A program made the position numbers and the translations under genes. This document shows, one piece after another, positions 18,362-27,170 of a stretch of 64,000 nt of DNA. The notes below the pieces were generated by a model. It had not been told where the DNA came from, made no database searches, and saw only the letters and a list, made by a program, of their open reading frames with translations. Positions within the stretch are counted from its first letter, which is position 1. Each line of letters begins with the position of its first letter. Source of the stretch: Bacillota bacterium (lineage in GTDB: Bacteria; Bacillota; Clostridia; Christensenellales; JAEXRW01); the NCBI GenBank assembly GCA_023454175.1, contig JAEXRW010000008.1, forward strand, positions 124,001-188,000, given 5' to 3'.

Positions 18362-19207
18362 TTATCTCTTCAGGTTGACCAGTTCTTCCAGCATCTGGTC
18401 CGTCGTGGTGATGATCCTGGAGTTGGCCTGGAATCCCCTCTGTGTCACGATCATGTCCGTGAATTCCTGCGCCAGGTCCACGTTGGACATTTCCAGCGTG
18501 CCCGGGTTCAACTGCCCCGCGCCGCCCGTGCCCGGGATGTTCAGCGTCGGTGCGCCCGAGTTCGCGGTATTGCGGTACATGTTCTGGCCGATCTTTTCCA
18601 GCGCGCTCTCGTTGCCGAATGTCGCCAGCGCGATCTGTCCGATGATGTGCTTGGCGTTCGTGGTCCTGTCCAGGCCTACCACGGCGCCGTTCTTGTCTAT
18701 CGTCACATCGTAATACTGCGGGGAGATGACGATATTCTGCAGCGGGTGTGCGGTGGTATCGGTATTCGGCACCTCTGTGGTCGGATCGATGTAATACCCC
18801 TGGACGAACAACCCGTTCGAGTTGACGAGGTTGTTGTTCACGTCGGTGTAAAAGTTCCCTGCGCGGGTGTAGGTCTGCCTGCCAGCGCTGGAGAGTACGA
18901 AGTAGCCGTCGCCCTCGATGGAGAGGTCGAGCACGTTGCCGGTATACTGGGCCGCCGCACGGGTGTGCATTACATCGATGGTCGCCAGCGTGGAACCCAG
19001 GCCGATCTGCTGCGGGTTCGTGCCGCCGTTGGCCGTGCCGTTGGCGCCAGAAGCGGGACGCAGTGTCTGGCTGTAAATGTCCTGGAATATGACGCGGCTG
19101 CCTTTGTAGCCGATGGTGTTGACGTTTGCGATGTTGTTGCCGATGATGTCCATACGGGTCTGGTGGTTGCGAAGTCCGGTCACGCCGGAGTAAAGGGATC
19201 GCATCAT
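18362..19207 (-). CDS. flgE: Flagellar hook protein FlgE
   Basis: 281 residues. N-terminal MMRSLYSGVTGLRNHQTRMDIIGNNIAN and C-terminal SNVDLAQEFTDMIVTQRGFQANSRIITTTDQML are the paired coiled-coil motifs of rod/hook proteins, forming the D0 core; the middle is the D1 region (GDGYFVLS...YTRAGNF). It is short for a hook protein but similar in size to the B. subtilis one. The gene follows flgD by 27 bases. Residues 87-240 are clearly related, in protein and DNA, to residues 151-301 of the neighbouring FlgD. Confidence 0.9.
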   Translation of the reverse strand: MMRSLYSGVTGLRNHQTRMDIIGNNIANVNTIGYKGSRVIFQDIYSQTLRPASGANGTANGGTNPQQIGLGSTLATIDVMHTRAAAQYTGNVLDLSIEGDGYFVLSSAGRQTYTRAGNFYTDVNNNLVNSNGLFVQGYYIDPTTEVPNTDTTAHPLQNIVISPQYYDVTIDKNGAVVGLDRTTNAKHIIGQIALATFGNESALEKIGQNMYRNTANSGAPTLNIPGTGGAGQLNPGTLEMSNVDLAQEFTDMIVTQRGFQANSRIITTTDQMLEELVNLKR

Positions 19208-19234
19208 GGTCTTTTACCTCCGTATATCAAAGTG

Positions 19235-20359
19235 TTAATTCAGTGTGATCTCCGTGATGTCGGATACGGGTACTTCCTGTTCGCCGATCTTGGCGTACAG
19301 CAAACCGTTCCGGATCACGATCGTGGATACGGTGCCGGTCACATCGTGGGGCTTTCCGTCCTCCCCGGTGACCGTTGCCTTCACGTTTTTGCCGATCAGG
19401 CCCGCGCTCGAAAGGATCTTGTCGGTGAGGTTATCCCCGGTGATGGCCGTATCCGGTATTTCCAGTGTACCGGGGTTGATCGATCCTGCGCCTCCGTTGC
19501 CCGGGGTGTGCAGGGTAGCCTGGCCCGAGCCGGTGGTGCTGCGGTAGAGGTACTGGCTGATCTTCTCCAGGGCGGCCGGGCTTGTAAATGTCGCCACCGC
19601 GACCTGCCCGATCAGTTCTTCCTTGTTCGTTTCGCTGTTCACCCCGGTGATCCTGCCGTCGTTTCGGATCACTACATTGTTGTATTTCTCGTCGATTCGG
19701 ATGTTGGTCAGCTTCGTGGTATCCACCGCGCCTGTTTCAGGATTTACGGTGAAACCCTGTACAAAGAGCCCGTCCGAATTGACGATATTGTTGTTTCCGT
19801 CCAGGTGCAGGTTGCCCATGCGGGTATAGGTCTGTGTGGTGCCGTTGGACAATACCAGGTAGCCCTCGCCGTCCAGGGAGAGGTCCAGCGCGTTGCCGGT
19901 ATACTGGACCGCGTTGTTGCCCGAGTTTTCCACATAGCTGGCGTCCATTACGCCCGATACGTCTTCTACCTTGTACCGCTTGCCTCCCACGATCACATAG
20001 TTGATGCCTTCGCTCTTCAATACGCCGTCCACCTTCCCAAAGATGATCTGTGGCGCCGCGCCCGATCCGGTCTCATCTTCGATGGTGATGTTTACGTATT
20101 TCCCCACCAGGCTGTATGCCTGGCTGGTGGTAAATCCCGCATTGAGGCTCTGCATTTGTTCAAGGGCGGAGAATTGGGCCAGCTGCGCGATGAACTCGGT
20201 ATCGCTGGCGGGTTCCATCGGGTCCTGGTTGGAGAGCTGCGCCGCGAGTATCCGCAGGAATGCATCCTTGCCCAGGCTGTTGTCCACGGGTTTGTTCCGG
20301 TAGTCCTCCAGCTTGCGGACGTTGCTTTCCGTATTGTTGGAGGTTGCATCTATAGGCAT
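19235..20359 (-). CDS. flgD: Hook-cap protein FlgD with an embedded FlgE-like domain
   Basis: 374 residues, longer than a typical FlgD (about 140-250). Residues 25-80 are the FlgD N-domain (LGKDAFLRILAAQLSNQDPMEP..EFIAQLAQFSALEQM) and 82-138 the small beta domain that follows it. Residues 151-301 (QYTGNALDLSLDGEGYLVLS...NPGTLEIP) match FlgE residues 87-240 almost block for block. Residues 318-374 repeat the beta domain (LIGKNVKATV...DITEITLN beside LVGKYVNITI...VEDVSGVMD). So a hook D1-like module seems inserted within a duplicated FlgD beta domain. FlgD normally caps the growing hook. Gene order fliK-flgD-flgE supports the identity. Confidence 0.9.
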   Translation of the reverse strand: MPIDATSNNTESNVRKLEDYRNKPVDNSLGKDAFLRILAAQLSNQDPMEPASDTEFIAQLAQFSALEQMQSLNAGFTTSQAYSLVGKYVNITIEDETGSGAAPQIIFGKVDGVLKSEGINYVIVGGKRYKVEDVSGVMDASYVENSGNNAVQYTGNALDLSLDGEGYLVLSNGTTQTYTRMGNLHLDGNNNIVNSDGLFVQGFTVNPETGAVDTTKLTNIRIDEKYNNVVIRNDGRITGVNSETNKEELIGQVAVATFTSPAALEKISQYLYRSTTGSGQATLHTPGNGGAGSINPGTLEIPDTAITGDNLTDKILSSAGLIGKNVKATVTGEDGKPHDVTGTVSTIVIRNGLLYAKIGEQEVPVSDITEITLN

Positions 20360-20376
20360 TTTTTTCGCACTTCCTT

Positions 20377-21753
20377 TTACGCTTTGAATTCCACCGAGTG
20401 GTTGTAGGCGGTCAGCCGCTGGTCATCCGTCATGGCTTCATAGCTCAGGCTGCCCACTGGCAGGTCTGAGGAGAATGCATAACGGATGCTTTTTTTGTTG
20501 CCGCTCCAGTCCCAGTTTTGCCGTTCCTGCTGGAATCCGCTCATGTCGAAGGCCGCTGCGTCATACTTCACGTCCATGTTGACCAGGTTGATCCCCTTGT
20601 CCTTCAGGGCCTGCTGCAGGGTATTGAGCTGGTCCGATATCAGGCCGTGGGCGCCCAGATCCGCCGTTTTGATGTGCGCGCTGATCCCGTCGCTGTTCAT
20701 CACCAGTTTGATGCTCAGCCTGCCCAGGTATTCGGGCTTCAGCTGCACGGTGAATTCCTGCTTGCCCTGGTCCGCGCTGGCCTGGATCTTGTCGATGATG
20801 CGCACGATGTTTTCCTGCGTTTCCTTGGGCGTGCCTTTCAGTCCGTCGGCGAATGCGGCTGCCTGCGTATCCGTTGATAAAGGCTGTTTGGCGCCGTTGC
20901 CGATGGCTGCGAATGCATCATTGCCCGTCTGGGTTTTGGCTGGCGTCGCATTTTGGGCCGGGTCTGCGGCAGCCTGTGTTGCCGTCCCGCCTTTTTCCTT
21001 CAGCGCGGCCTTGAGCATCCATAGGATCAGGTCGTTCCCCGCCTTTTCCGTTTTCCCGCTGCCTTTTTCGGCATCGGCGGTTTCCTGCGTCCCTGTCAAT
21101 GGGGATGCATAATCCTTGATGATCTTTTCGATGGCTTTTTTCATATAGCCGGGCAGGATGTTGGGATTGGCCGGCTGGGATGCCTGCTGGAGCATTTGCT
21201 GCAGGTCCGAAAGGGTTGATGCCTGGGTATCCGCGCCGGTTTCCTGTCCCTGCGTGCCCTGGAGCAGCGCCAGGATGTCTGCCGCAGCTTGTTGCACGGG
21301 AGTTCCGCCTGTCTTGTCGTTTGGAATATGATTTAATAAGGCGGTGTCGGGGTTGCCGTTTGCGTTGATGCCCTGGGGCAGTGCGTTGTTGAGGATCTGC
21401 GTTATTTCTCCCAGCAGCGCTTCTTCATCCACCTTGCCCCCAAGGTATCCGAAAGCTTCCAAAATATTGACGATCCCCTGCACCATATTTGCCATGGCAG
21501 GGTTTGTTGCGTCTGTTTCGCTCGTCTCGTCTTTTTCGCTTTCAGGCTGGATCTTCAGGCTTTCCCATCCTTGGTCAAACTGTTTCATCCTTGATGCCTT
21601 CTTGACACTGAGCTTGTTCGTATTGTCGTTGCCCTGCGTTCTTGCGGCATCCAGGTGGCTGCGAAAAGCGTCCCGGCTTCCATCCGTGGCAGCCTGGGTC
21701 TTGGGTTTTGAGGAGGGTGCCGCCTTTGCAAGGGCGTTGACTGTGTTGACCAT
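20377..21753 (-). CDS. fliK: Flagellar hook-length control protein FliK
   Basis: 458 residues. A long, low-complexity Ala/Thr/Gln-rich N-terminal part, as expected for a molecular ruler, is followed by the conserved C-terminal FliK domain at about 315-415 (FTVQLKPEYLGRLSIKLVMNSDG...LNTLQQALKDKGINLVNMDV), which signals FlhB to switch export class. I start at ATG 21753, preceded by AAAGGAGGTG; an earlier ATG at 21819 overlaps the promoter. First gene of fliK-flgD-flgE. Confidence 0.9.
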   Translation of the reverse strand: MVNTVNALAKAAPSSKPKTQAATDGSRDAFRSHLDAARTQGNDNTNKLSVKKASRMKQFDQGWESLKIQPESEKDETSETDATNPAMANMVQGIVNILEAFGYLGGKVDEEALLGEITQILNNALPQGINANGNPDTALLNHIPNDKTGGTPVQQAAADILALLQGTQGQETGADTQASTLSDLQQMLQQASQPANPNILPGYMKKAIEKIIKDYASPLTGTQETADAEKGSGKTEKAGNDLILWMLKAALKEKGGTATQAAADPAQNATPAKTQTGNDAFAAIGNGAKQPLSTDTQAAAFADGLKGTPKETQENIVRIIDKIQASADQGKQEFTVQLKPEYLGRLSIKLVMNSDGISAHIKTADLGAHGLISDQLNTLQQALKDKGINLVNMDVKYDAAAFDMSGFQQERQNWDWSGNKKSIRYAFSSDLPVGSLSYEAMTDDQRLTAYNHSVEFKA

Positions 21754-21807
21754 GGTTACACCTCCTTTCTTGTGAAATGCGGTTTTTACATGTTCGGCCA
21801 TATAAAA

Positions 21808-21834
21808 ATATCGATACAATGCTGCATAAACTTA
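21808..21834 (-). promoter_or_regulatory. Sigma-28 promoter of fliK-flgD-flgE
   Basis: On the minus strand TAAG (21834-21831), 15 bases, ATCGATAT (21815-21808), about 55 bases before the fliK start. 21835-22050 otherwise shows only the ribosome site of the next plus-strand gene. Confidence 0.6.
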
Positions 21835-22050
21835 ATGGGTTTGGTGAAATATGCAGGGGATTTTGGTTTCGAATGGATGAACGGTCTGCATGATAGTACT
21901 TTTATACAAGAACAGCGGCGTTCTCTTTCTTCCTGCGGGACACGGGAGGCTGTCATGGTTGAATTTTCATCCGTAACGGGGGTTGAACGCGGTCTTTTGG
22001 GGGGAAAGTAAGGCGGGCAGGTTCCGGCGCAGATGGAGGGATGATGTACT

Positions 22051-22989
22051 TTGGTGGCAGGCGGATACGGTACCGAATGTTTCGGTCGTCTGAAGACGGC
22101 CATGCTGCACGCGCCCGTGGATTCCATCAAACTGGTCAACGGGCAAAACTGCCGGCACTATCTCTTTGATGCCGTCCCCGACGTTGACAAATATCTGGAG
22201 GAGCACAGCCGGTATGCCGCGCTGCTCCGTGCAAACGGGGTGGAGGTCCTGGAACTGGCCGATCATGTCCATGAACATATGGGTCTGATGCGATGCCTGC
22301 CCAATCTGGCATACCTCCACGACACGGCGGTCATATCCCGCCGGGGCGCCATCCTTTCCAGGATGTGCCCGGGGGGCAGGCAGGATGAGGATCTCGTCGT
22401 GGGGGAGGCGCTTTCCCGTCTCGGCATCCCCCTCTTCCATCGTTTCGATACGTATGACCGTTTCGAGGGGATGCTCCTGCTCTCTCCGCAAACGGCCTTC
22501 ATCGCTGATACCGAGCGCCATGATCCGGGCACGATCGAGCGTTTTCTGCCAAAAGCACTGGAGTTGTATGAAGAGGTCCTCTATGCAGAGATCCCGCAGG
22601 AGCGCCGTTTCATGCATCCGGATATGATATTGAACCGGGTCCATACACAGGTCGCCCTGATCTATCCGCCCGCCTTCCTGCATACCTGGCTGATAACGCG
22701 CGAATGCCGGCGGGAGGTGGATATCATGTCCTATATGCGCTCCAAAGGTGTTGAGCTCATTGTGATATCCGGCGATGAACAGCGCAGGTGGGGCTGTTCG
22801 TGCGTCCCGCTGGAGCCTGGGCTCATCATCCATTACGACATAGCATTGGATGGGAAGACGCTTTCGGCCCTGGCTGCCAACGGCGTAAAGGTCATCGGCT
22901 TTCATCCTTCCGCGCTCCTCGCCGGCGGCGGGAGCCTGCGCTGCCTCACGCTCCGGCTTTTCCGGCAGCCGCTGTCGGACGGGCAATAG
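22051..22989 (+). CDS. Arginine deiminase / amidinotransferase-family protein
   Basis: 312 residues of the guanidine-modifying fold. Recognisable points: an N-terminal substrate block (LPNLAYLHDTAVISRRGAIL, about 82-101), HPD near residue 190 for the catalytic His and Asp, and a C-terminal GGGSLRCLTLRL whose Cys is the nucleophile. The usual EGGD is reduced to FEGM, so it may not be a classical arginine deiminase; DDAH-like or another amidino hydrolase is possible. TTG 22051 is chosen because GGAGGG lies ten bases upstream. It lies between two flagellar blocks on the opposite strand, so it is not part of their operons. Confidence 0.7.
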   Translation: MVAGGYGTECFGRLKTAMLHAPVDSIKLVNGQNCRHYLFDAVPDVDKYLEEHSRYAALLRANGVEVLELADHVHEHMGLMRCLPNLAYLHDTAVISRRGAILSRMCPGGRQDEDLVVGEALSRLGIPLFHRFDTYDRFEGMLLLSPQTAFIADTERHDPGTIERFLPKALELYEEVLYAEIPQERRFMHPDMILNRVHTQVALIYPPAFLHTWLITRECRREVDIMSYMRSKGVELIVISGDEQRRWGCSCVPLEPGLIIHYDIALDGKTLSALAANGVKVIGFHPSALLAGGGSLRCLTLRLFRQPLSDGQ

Positions 22990-23227
22990 GCGGATTATGA
23001 GCGATAGCAGGCATTATTCTATCGTCTTCGTCAAGCAGACTTTGTTATGTCCGAAGCCTCCCTTTCTGGGGAAGGATCCGTAGCGGGTCAGAGTGGGCCG
23101 GAGCTGATTATTGCTCGTGTACGCTATTTGTTCTTCCGCTGATGCAGTCGCTGAATATTTATATTCAATTGTCCAAATTGCCTGCTGCCGCCATCCATAT
23201 CCTTCAAGGGATATCGTTCCGCCCTTG

Positions 23228-23256
23228 TTGAATTATGCCATGCCGGGTGTTATCAT
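23228..23256 (+). promoter_or_regulatory. Candidate sigma-A promoter of the CapA-like gene
   Basis: TTGAAT (23228-23233), 17 bases, TATCAT (23251-23256), about 38 bases before the start at 23294. In the rest of 22990-23227 I see nothing. Confidence 0.5.
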
Positions 23257-23293
23257 ACATATTGTTATTATTTCACTTATTATGAGGCCACAG

Positions 23294-24532
23294 ATGATGA
23301 AAAAAGCGATAGGGGTCGTTCTTTGTATTTTTCTTGTCTTCCTGATGGGCTGCAATGCTGCATATACCCCGGCAGCGGCTGTGGTCCCGTCACCTTCTCC
23401 CGCACCCACACCGCCGCCATCCCTCACCGCGATACGGACGGCGCCTCCCGTCTCTACGCCCGCGCCCAGGCCCGCGCCCACCCGTGTTACGGTGATGGCC
23501 GCCGGGGACCTGCTGTGCCTCTATGCCCAGCTGTGTGCCGCCCGGAAAGGCGGCTCCTACCAGTTCAATTATTGTTTTGACCGCATCAGGGCCAGGGTCT
23601 CTTCTGCGGATTTGGCCATTGCCAATTTTGAAACGCTCGTCGTCCCCGGCAAATCCCTCACCAAAGCCCTGCCCAAGCCCCCTTCTCCAGCTCCGTCAGG
23701 GGGCGCTGATGAAGGGACCCAGCCCTTCAAGCACGGCAATACCCGGATGAACGCGCCCGAATCGTATCTCAGCGCGGTGGCGAATTGCGGCTTTGATGTG
23801 CTGACGAATGCCAACAACCATGTCGCGGACCAGAAGGCTGCGGGCATCGTCTCCACCCTCGGCTTGCTGGATAAATACGGTATCCGCCATACCGGAGCTT
23901 ACGCTTCGAAGCAGGATAAAAAGCCCCTCATCGTTGATGTGAAGGGGATTCAGATAGCGGTGCTGGCCTACACCAGTTTGATGAATAATGGCCTTGGGAA
24001 AAAGAACGCGTTCATGGTGGACCGGTACAAGGGATCGCTGGTCGCTGCGAATATCGCCGCTGCCAAAGCCGCGGGGGTGGATTTTGTCATCGTTTATATG
24101 CACTGGGGCCAGGAAGGTACCCACCGGGTCAACAGCAGCCAGAAAAAAATGGCCGGCTTCATCGCCAATGCGGGCGCGGACATGATCCTGGGCGCCCATT
24201 CGCATTGCACCCAGCCTTTTGCGTCCATCGAAACGCCCCGTGGCAGGGTGCCGGTGATCTATTCGATGGGTAATTTCCTTTCCAGCATGGGCCAGGCCAT
24301 GAACAGGGACGCTGTGCTGGTGAGCATGGTGCTGGAGAAGGATGCCGGCAAGGGTACCACGTCGCTGGTGGAGCTGAAATATACGCCCACGTACTGCGCC
24401 AATACGAAAGCAGGCCACTTCATCATCCTGCCGGCGGATGCGCAGGCTGTTGCCGGCGGCAGCAAGACACTGGCGGCGTCCAGGAAGCGTACGCTCAAGG
24501 TCCTGTCGGGCAAGGTCGCCACGCCCGAGTAA
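23294..24532 (+). CDS. CapA-family lipoprotein (poly-gamma-glutamate synthesis type, metallophosphatase fold)
   Basis: 412 residues. MMKKAIGVVLCIFLVFLMGC is a lipoprotein signal with lipobox LMGC, so it should be anchored outside the membrane. A Pro-rich linker follows, then the CapA domain: VMAAGDLLC, ANFETLV, NANNHVADQ, YMHWGQE, GAHSHCTQPF and YSMGNFLSS, the metal-ligand blocks of this calcineurin-like family. CapA/PgsA takes part in poly-gamma-glutamate capsule, but no pgsB or pgsC is near, so the role is open. Starts at ATG 23294 with GAGG upstream. It lies between motE-like and fliK, genes normally joined in fla operons. Confidence 0.85.
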   Translation: MMKKAIGVVLCIFLVFLMGCNAAYTPAAAVVPSPSPAPTPPPSLTAIRTAPPVSTPAPRPAPTRVTVMAAGDLLCLYAQLCAARKGGSYQFNYCFDRIRARVSSADLAIANFETLVVPGKSLTKALPKPPSPAPSGGADEGTQPFKHGNTRMNAPESYLSAVANCGFDVLTNANNHVADQKAAGIVSTLGLLDKYGIRHTGAYASKQDKKPLIVDVKGIQIAVLAYTSLMNNGLGKKNAFMVDRYKGSLVAANIAAAKAAGVDFVIVYMHWGQEGTHRVNSSQKKMAGFIANAGADMILGAHSHCTQPFASIETPRGRVPVIYSMGNFLSSMGQAMNRDAVLVSMVLEKDAGKGTTSLVELKYTPTYCANTKAGHFIILPADAQAVAGGSKTLAASRKRTLKVLSGKVATPE

Positions 24533-24665
24533 TGCTTCGGGTGTCCTGCCTGTACAGGTATTATCCCGGGGCGAACATATATTTTGGAAATAATATTAAA
24601 GCAGGCGGTCCGTCCTTACGGTGTTCCAATAAGTAATATCGAAAAGCCCTTTCCGGATATAAACG

Positions 24666-24696
24666 AACCGGCCCCGATATGGGGCCGGTTTTTTTA
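24666..24696 (+). terminator. Terminator of the CapA-like gene
   Basis: AACCGGCCCC (24666-24675) pairs with GGGGCCGGTT (24681-24690), then TTTTTT. The minus-strand side has only CGTTTATAT, so it may also stop the converging motE-like transcript, less well. Confidence 0.85.
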
Positions 24697-24714
24697 CGGT
24701 AATGTATGATCGGT

Positions 24715-25392
24715 TTATTTGGGTGAGGCTGAGGGTGTCGGGGAGGGTTTGGGCGTCGTGACCGGATTTTTCAGGATGTATTCCGTCACCTTCTTGGCCA
24801 CATCCGCTTTCATGTTGTTCAGTATCAGCGCGCCCTTGTCCGCCTTGATCACGGCGATGAGCTTTGCGATATCCGCCACCTTCATCTTGTCCAGCACTGC
24901 GGCCGCCTTCACCGGGTCCATGTTCTCATATTTCTCCGCAAGCGCCTTCAGGTCGGCCTGCTGCCCGCTGAGCTTTGCCGCCAGCGCGTCCAGTTCCTCC
25001 TGCTTGAGCTTCTGTGCGTTTTCCGTACCGGCCACAGCCTGCTCCCGCTTGCCCAGTTCGCCCGCGGTCGTTTTCTGTTTCTTGTCCAGCGCGGCCATGT
25101 CCGCCTTCTGCTTGTCCAGCAGCGCCTGCGCGTCCTGTATTTGCTTGAGCTGGGCAGTCGAGGCGTTGTTCAGGTTCAGGAAGGTCGCCGCCATCTGCTT
25201 GCTTCCGCCCACGTCAAAATACACCAGCGCCACCGCCGCTATCACCAGCACGAGCAGTACGATGAAGAGGATGGCCCCCTTCGATATGCGCTTTTTCTTT
25301 TTCTTTGCCGGCAAAGGTGCGGGTCTGCCCGGTATGGGTACGCCGGTGCGTATGGGGGGCATGCTTCCGGTTGGTTTTGGGGCGTCTGCCAT
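24715..25392 (-). CDS. MotE/YlxF-like flagellar protein (MgtE N-domain type)
   Basis: 225 residues. A Pro-rich, Lys-rich cytoplasmic start, one membrane helix (about 41-60, ILFIVLLVLVIAAVALVYF), a long coiled coil (about 75-150) and a small MgtE-N-like helical domain (MDPVKAAAVLDKMKVADIAKLIAVI) with a Pro/Ser tail. The layout is that of MotE of proteobacteria and YlxF of B. subtilis, encoded between fliJ and fliK. MotE is a chaperone-like factor for stators; that role is inferred. Here it ends the fliF operon, because the CapA-like gene separates it from fliK. Confidence 0.75.
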   Translation of the reverse strand: MADAPKPTGSMPPIRTGVPIPGRPAPLPAKKKKKRISKGAILFIVLLVLVIAAVALVYFDVGGSKQMAATFLNLNNASTAQLKQIQDAQALLDKQKADMAALDKKQKTTAGELGKREQAVAGTENAQKLKQEELDALAAKLSGQQADLKALAEKYENMDPVKAAAVLDKMKVADIAKLIAVIKADKGALILNNMKADVAKKVTEYILKNPVTTPKPSPTPSASPK

Positions 25393-25404
25393 TGTATACC
25401 TCTT

Positions 25405-25845
25405 TTACGATGCGGCCACCTTGTAGGAGATCATGTCGCCGATCGCTTTTTCTTCCTCGTTTTTGACTTCCTTCAGGTATTCTTCGTATTGCTTTTCTTT
25501 CAGCTTTTCCAGGGCTTTGATCTCCTTCATGATCTCCACCAGCGCTTCGACGCATTTCTTGCGCTGTACCTCCGCCTGCGCGATCCTCTCCCGCTGCGCG
25601 GTGATGGATCTGTTCAAAAGGTCGAAGTATTCCCCGTACCGGCTGAGCCTGTCGGCCTGTATTCCCTTTTCCGTTTCGGCCCGGTATTCCTCCCGGGATT
25701 TTGCAAAGCTGTCCTGCAGGAGCTCCATTTCCTCGCGCAGCTTGGCCAGCTTCGCTTCGATCTGTTGCAGCTGGTTCTTCTGCTGGGTCTCCAGCGTCTG
25801 CTTCACGTCATACAGGGATTGCAGCTGGAATACAAATTTTTTCAT
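25405..25845 (-). CDS. fliJ: Flagellar export chaperone escort FliJ
   Basis: 146 residues, almost wholly coiled coil. It starts MKKFVFQLQSLYDVKQTLE as in other FliJ proteins. FliJ sits in the FliI ATPase ring and links it to FlhA. Its ATG overlaps the fliI stop (ATGA at 25845-25842). Confidence 0.9.
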   Translation of the reverse strand: MKKFVFQLQSLYDVKQTLETQQKNQLQQIEAKLAKLREEMELLQDSFAKSREEYRAETEKGIQADRLSRYGEYFDLLNRSITAQRERIAQAEVQRKKCVEALVEIMKEIKALEKLKEKQYEEYLKEVKNEEEKAIGDMISYKVAAS

Positions 25846-27170
25846 ACGTTATCCTGCATATCATAGATTTCGCCGATATCCTGCAGCGTTTCCTCAAAGG
25901 CCACATGCGCGTCTACCTGCTGCTTCAGCAGGTTGTTTACCGGATCGATCAGGCGGATGGCCTGGTCTATCTTGGGATTGGAGCCCGCCTTGTACGCGCC
26001 GATGGAGATCAGGTCCTGGGATTCCCGGTAGGTCGCCAGCACGCTTTTGAGGAACCCCGCTTTTGCCAGGTGCTCCTTGCCCGCGATATCGGGCATCAGC
26101 CTGCTCACGCTCGCCAGCACGTCGATAGCCGGGTAGTGGTTGCTGTTGGCCAGCTGCCGCGAAAGCACGATGTGTCCGTCCAGGATTCCGCGCACCGTAT
26201 CGGCGATGGGCTCGTTCATGTCGTCGCCCTCCACCAGCACCGTGTACAGGCCGGTGATGGAGCCCTTGTCCGATGTGCCCGAGCGTTCCAGCAGCCGCGG
26301 GAGGACGGCATACACCGAGGGTGTGAACCCGCGGGATACAGGCGGCTCCCCGATGGCCATGCCGATCTCGCGCTGCGCCATGGCAAAGCGAGTGAGCGAA
26401 TCCATCATCAGCAGCACGCTGTACCCCTGGTCCCTGAAATATTCCGCGATGGTCGTTCCCACCATGGCGGATTTCAGGCGCAGCAGCGCGGGCTGGTCGG
26501 ATGTGGCGATGACCAGTATCGAGCGCTGGAGGCCCTCTTCTTTGAGGTCTTTCTCGATAAAATCACGTACTTCCCTGCCGCGTTCGCCGACAAGGGTGAT
26601 GACGTTGATATCGGCTTTTGCATTCCGCGCTATCATGCCCAGCAGCGTGCTCTTCCCCACGCCGCTCCCTGCAAAGATGCCCACCCTCTGCCCCTTGCCG
26701 ATGGTGAGGAGGGAATCGATTGCTTTGATGCCCAGGGGCAGCACGGATTTGATGCGTTCGCGGGTCAATGGGTTGGGGGGCGCGTTGTCGATGGGGTAAT
26801 ACCCCTCGGCCTTGATCGGCCCCTTCCCGTCGATGGGGTTCCCGATGGCGTCCACCACCCTGCCGATGAAACCCCTGCCCACCGGTACCATCAGTGAACG
26901 GTTGGTGGAGACCACGTAATTCCCCGGGCCCACGCCCGACAGGTCTCCAAAGGGCATCAATAGCACCTTTTTGTCCTTGAATCCCACCACTTCGGCCCGG
27001 ATGGCCCTGTCCATGCGGGAGGAATAGATATGGCAGGTGTCCCCGATCTTGGCGGCGGGCCCGCTGGACTCCACCGTCAGGCCGATCACCTGCGTCACCT
27101 TGCCGCCGTATTCGTAGGTGTCCGCGCTTTGCAGCTGTTTGCGGTATTTTTCGTAATCTACGTGTTTCAT
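25842..27170 (-). CDS. fliI: Flagellar export ATPase FliI
   Basis: 442 residues. Walker A GSGVGKST (168-175), Walker B VLLMMDSLTRFA and the export-ATPase block IGEPPVSRGFTPSVYAVLPRLLER identify FliI. It powers protein export through the flagellar type III gate. ATG 27170 overlaps the fliH stop by 4 bases; a longer frame from 27338 lies inside fliH and is rejected. Confidence 0.96.
   Translation of the reverse strand: MKHVDYEKYRKQLQSADTYEYGGKVTQVIGLTVESSGPAAKIGDTCHIYSSRMDRAIRAEVVGFKDKKVLLMPFGDLSGVGPGNYVVSTNRSLMVPVGRGFIGRVVDAIGNPIDGKGPIKAEGYYPIDNAPPNPLTRERIKSVLPLGIKAIDSLLTIGKGQRVGIFAGSGVGKSTLLGMIARNAKADINVITLVGERGREVRDFIEKDLKEEGLQRSILVIATSDQPALLRLKSAMVGTTIAEYFRDQGYSVLLMMDSLTRFAMAQREIGMAIGEPPVSRGFTPSVYAVLPRLLERSGTSDKGSITGLYTVLVEGDDMNEPIADTVRGILDGHIVLSRQLANSNHYPAIDVLASVSRLMPDIAGKEHLAKAGFLKSVLATYRESQDLISIGAYKAGSNPKIDQAIRLIDPVNNLLKQQVDAHVAFEETLQDIGEIYDMQDNV

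Noticed and set aside
24625..24660. TTCGATAT on the minus strand downstream of the CapA-like gene
   Set aside because: The -35 is only TTAT and it would drive antisense RNA into the CapA-like gene; likely chance.
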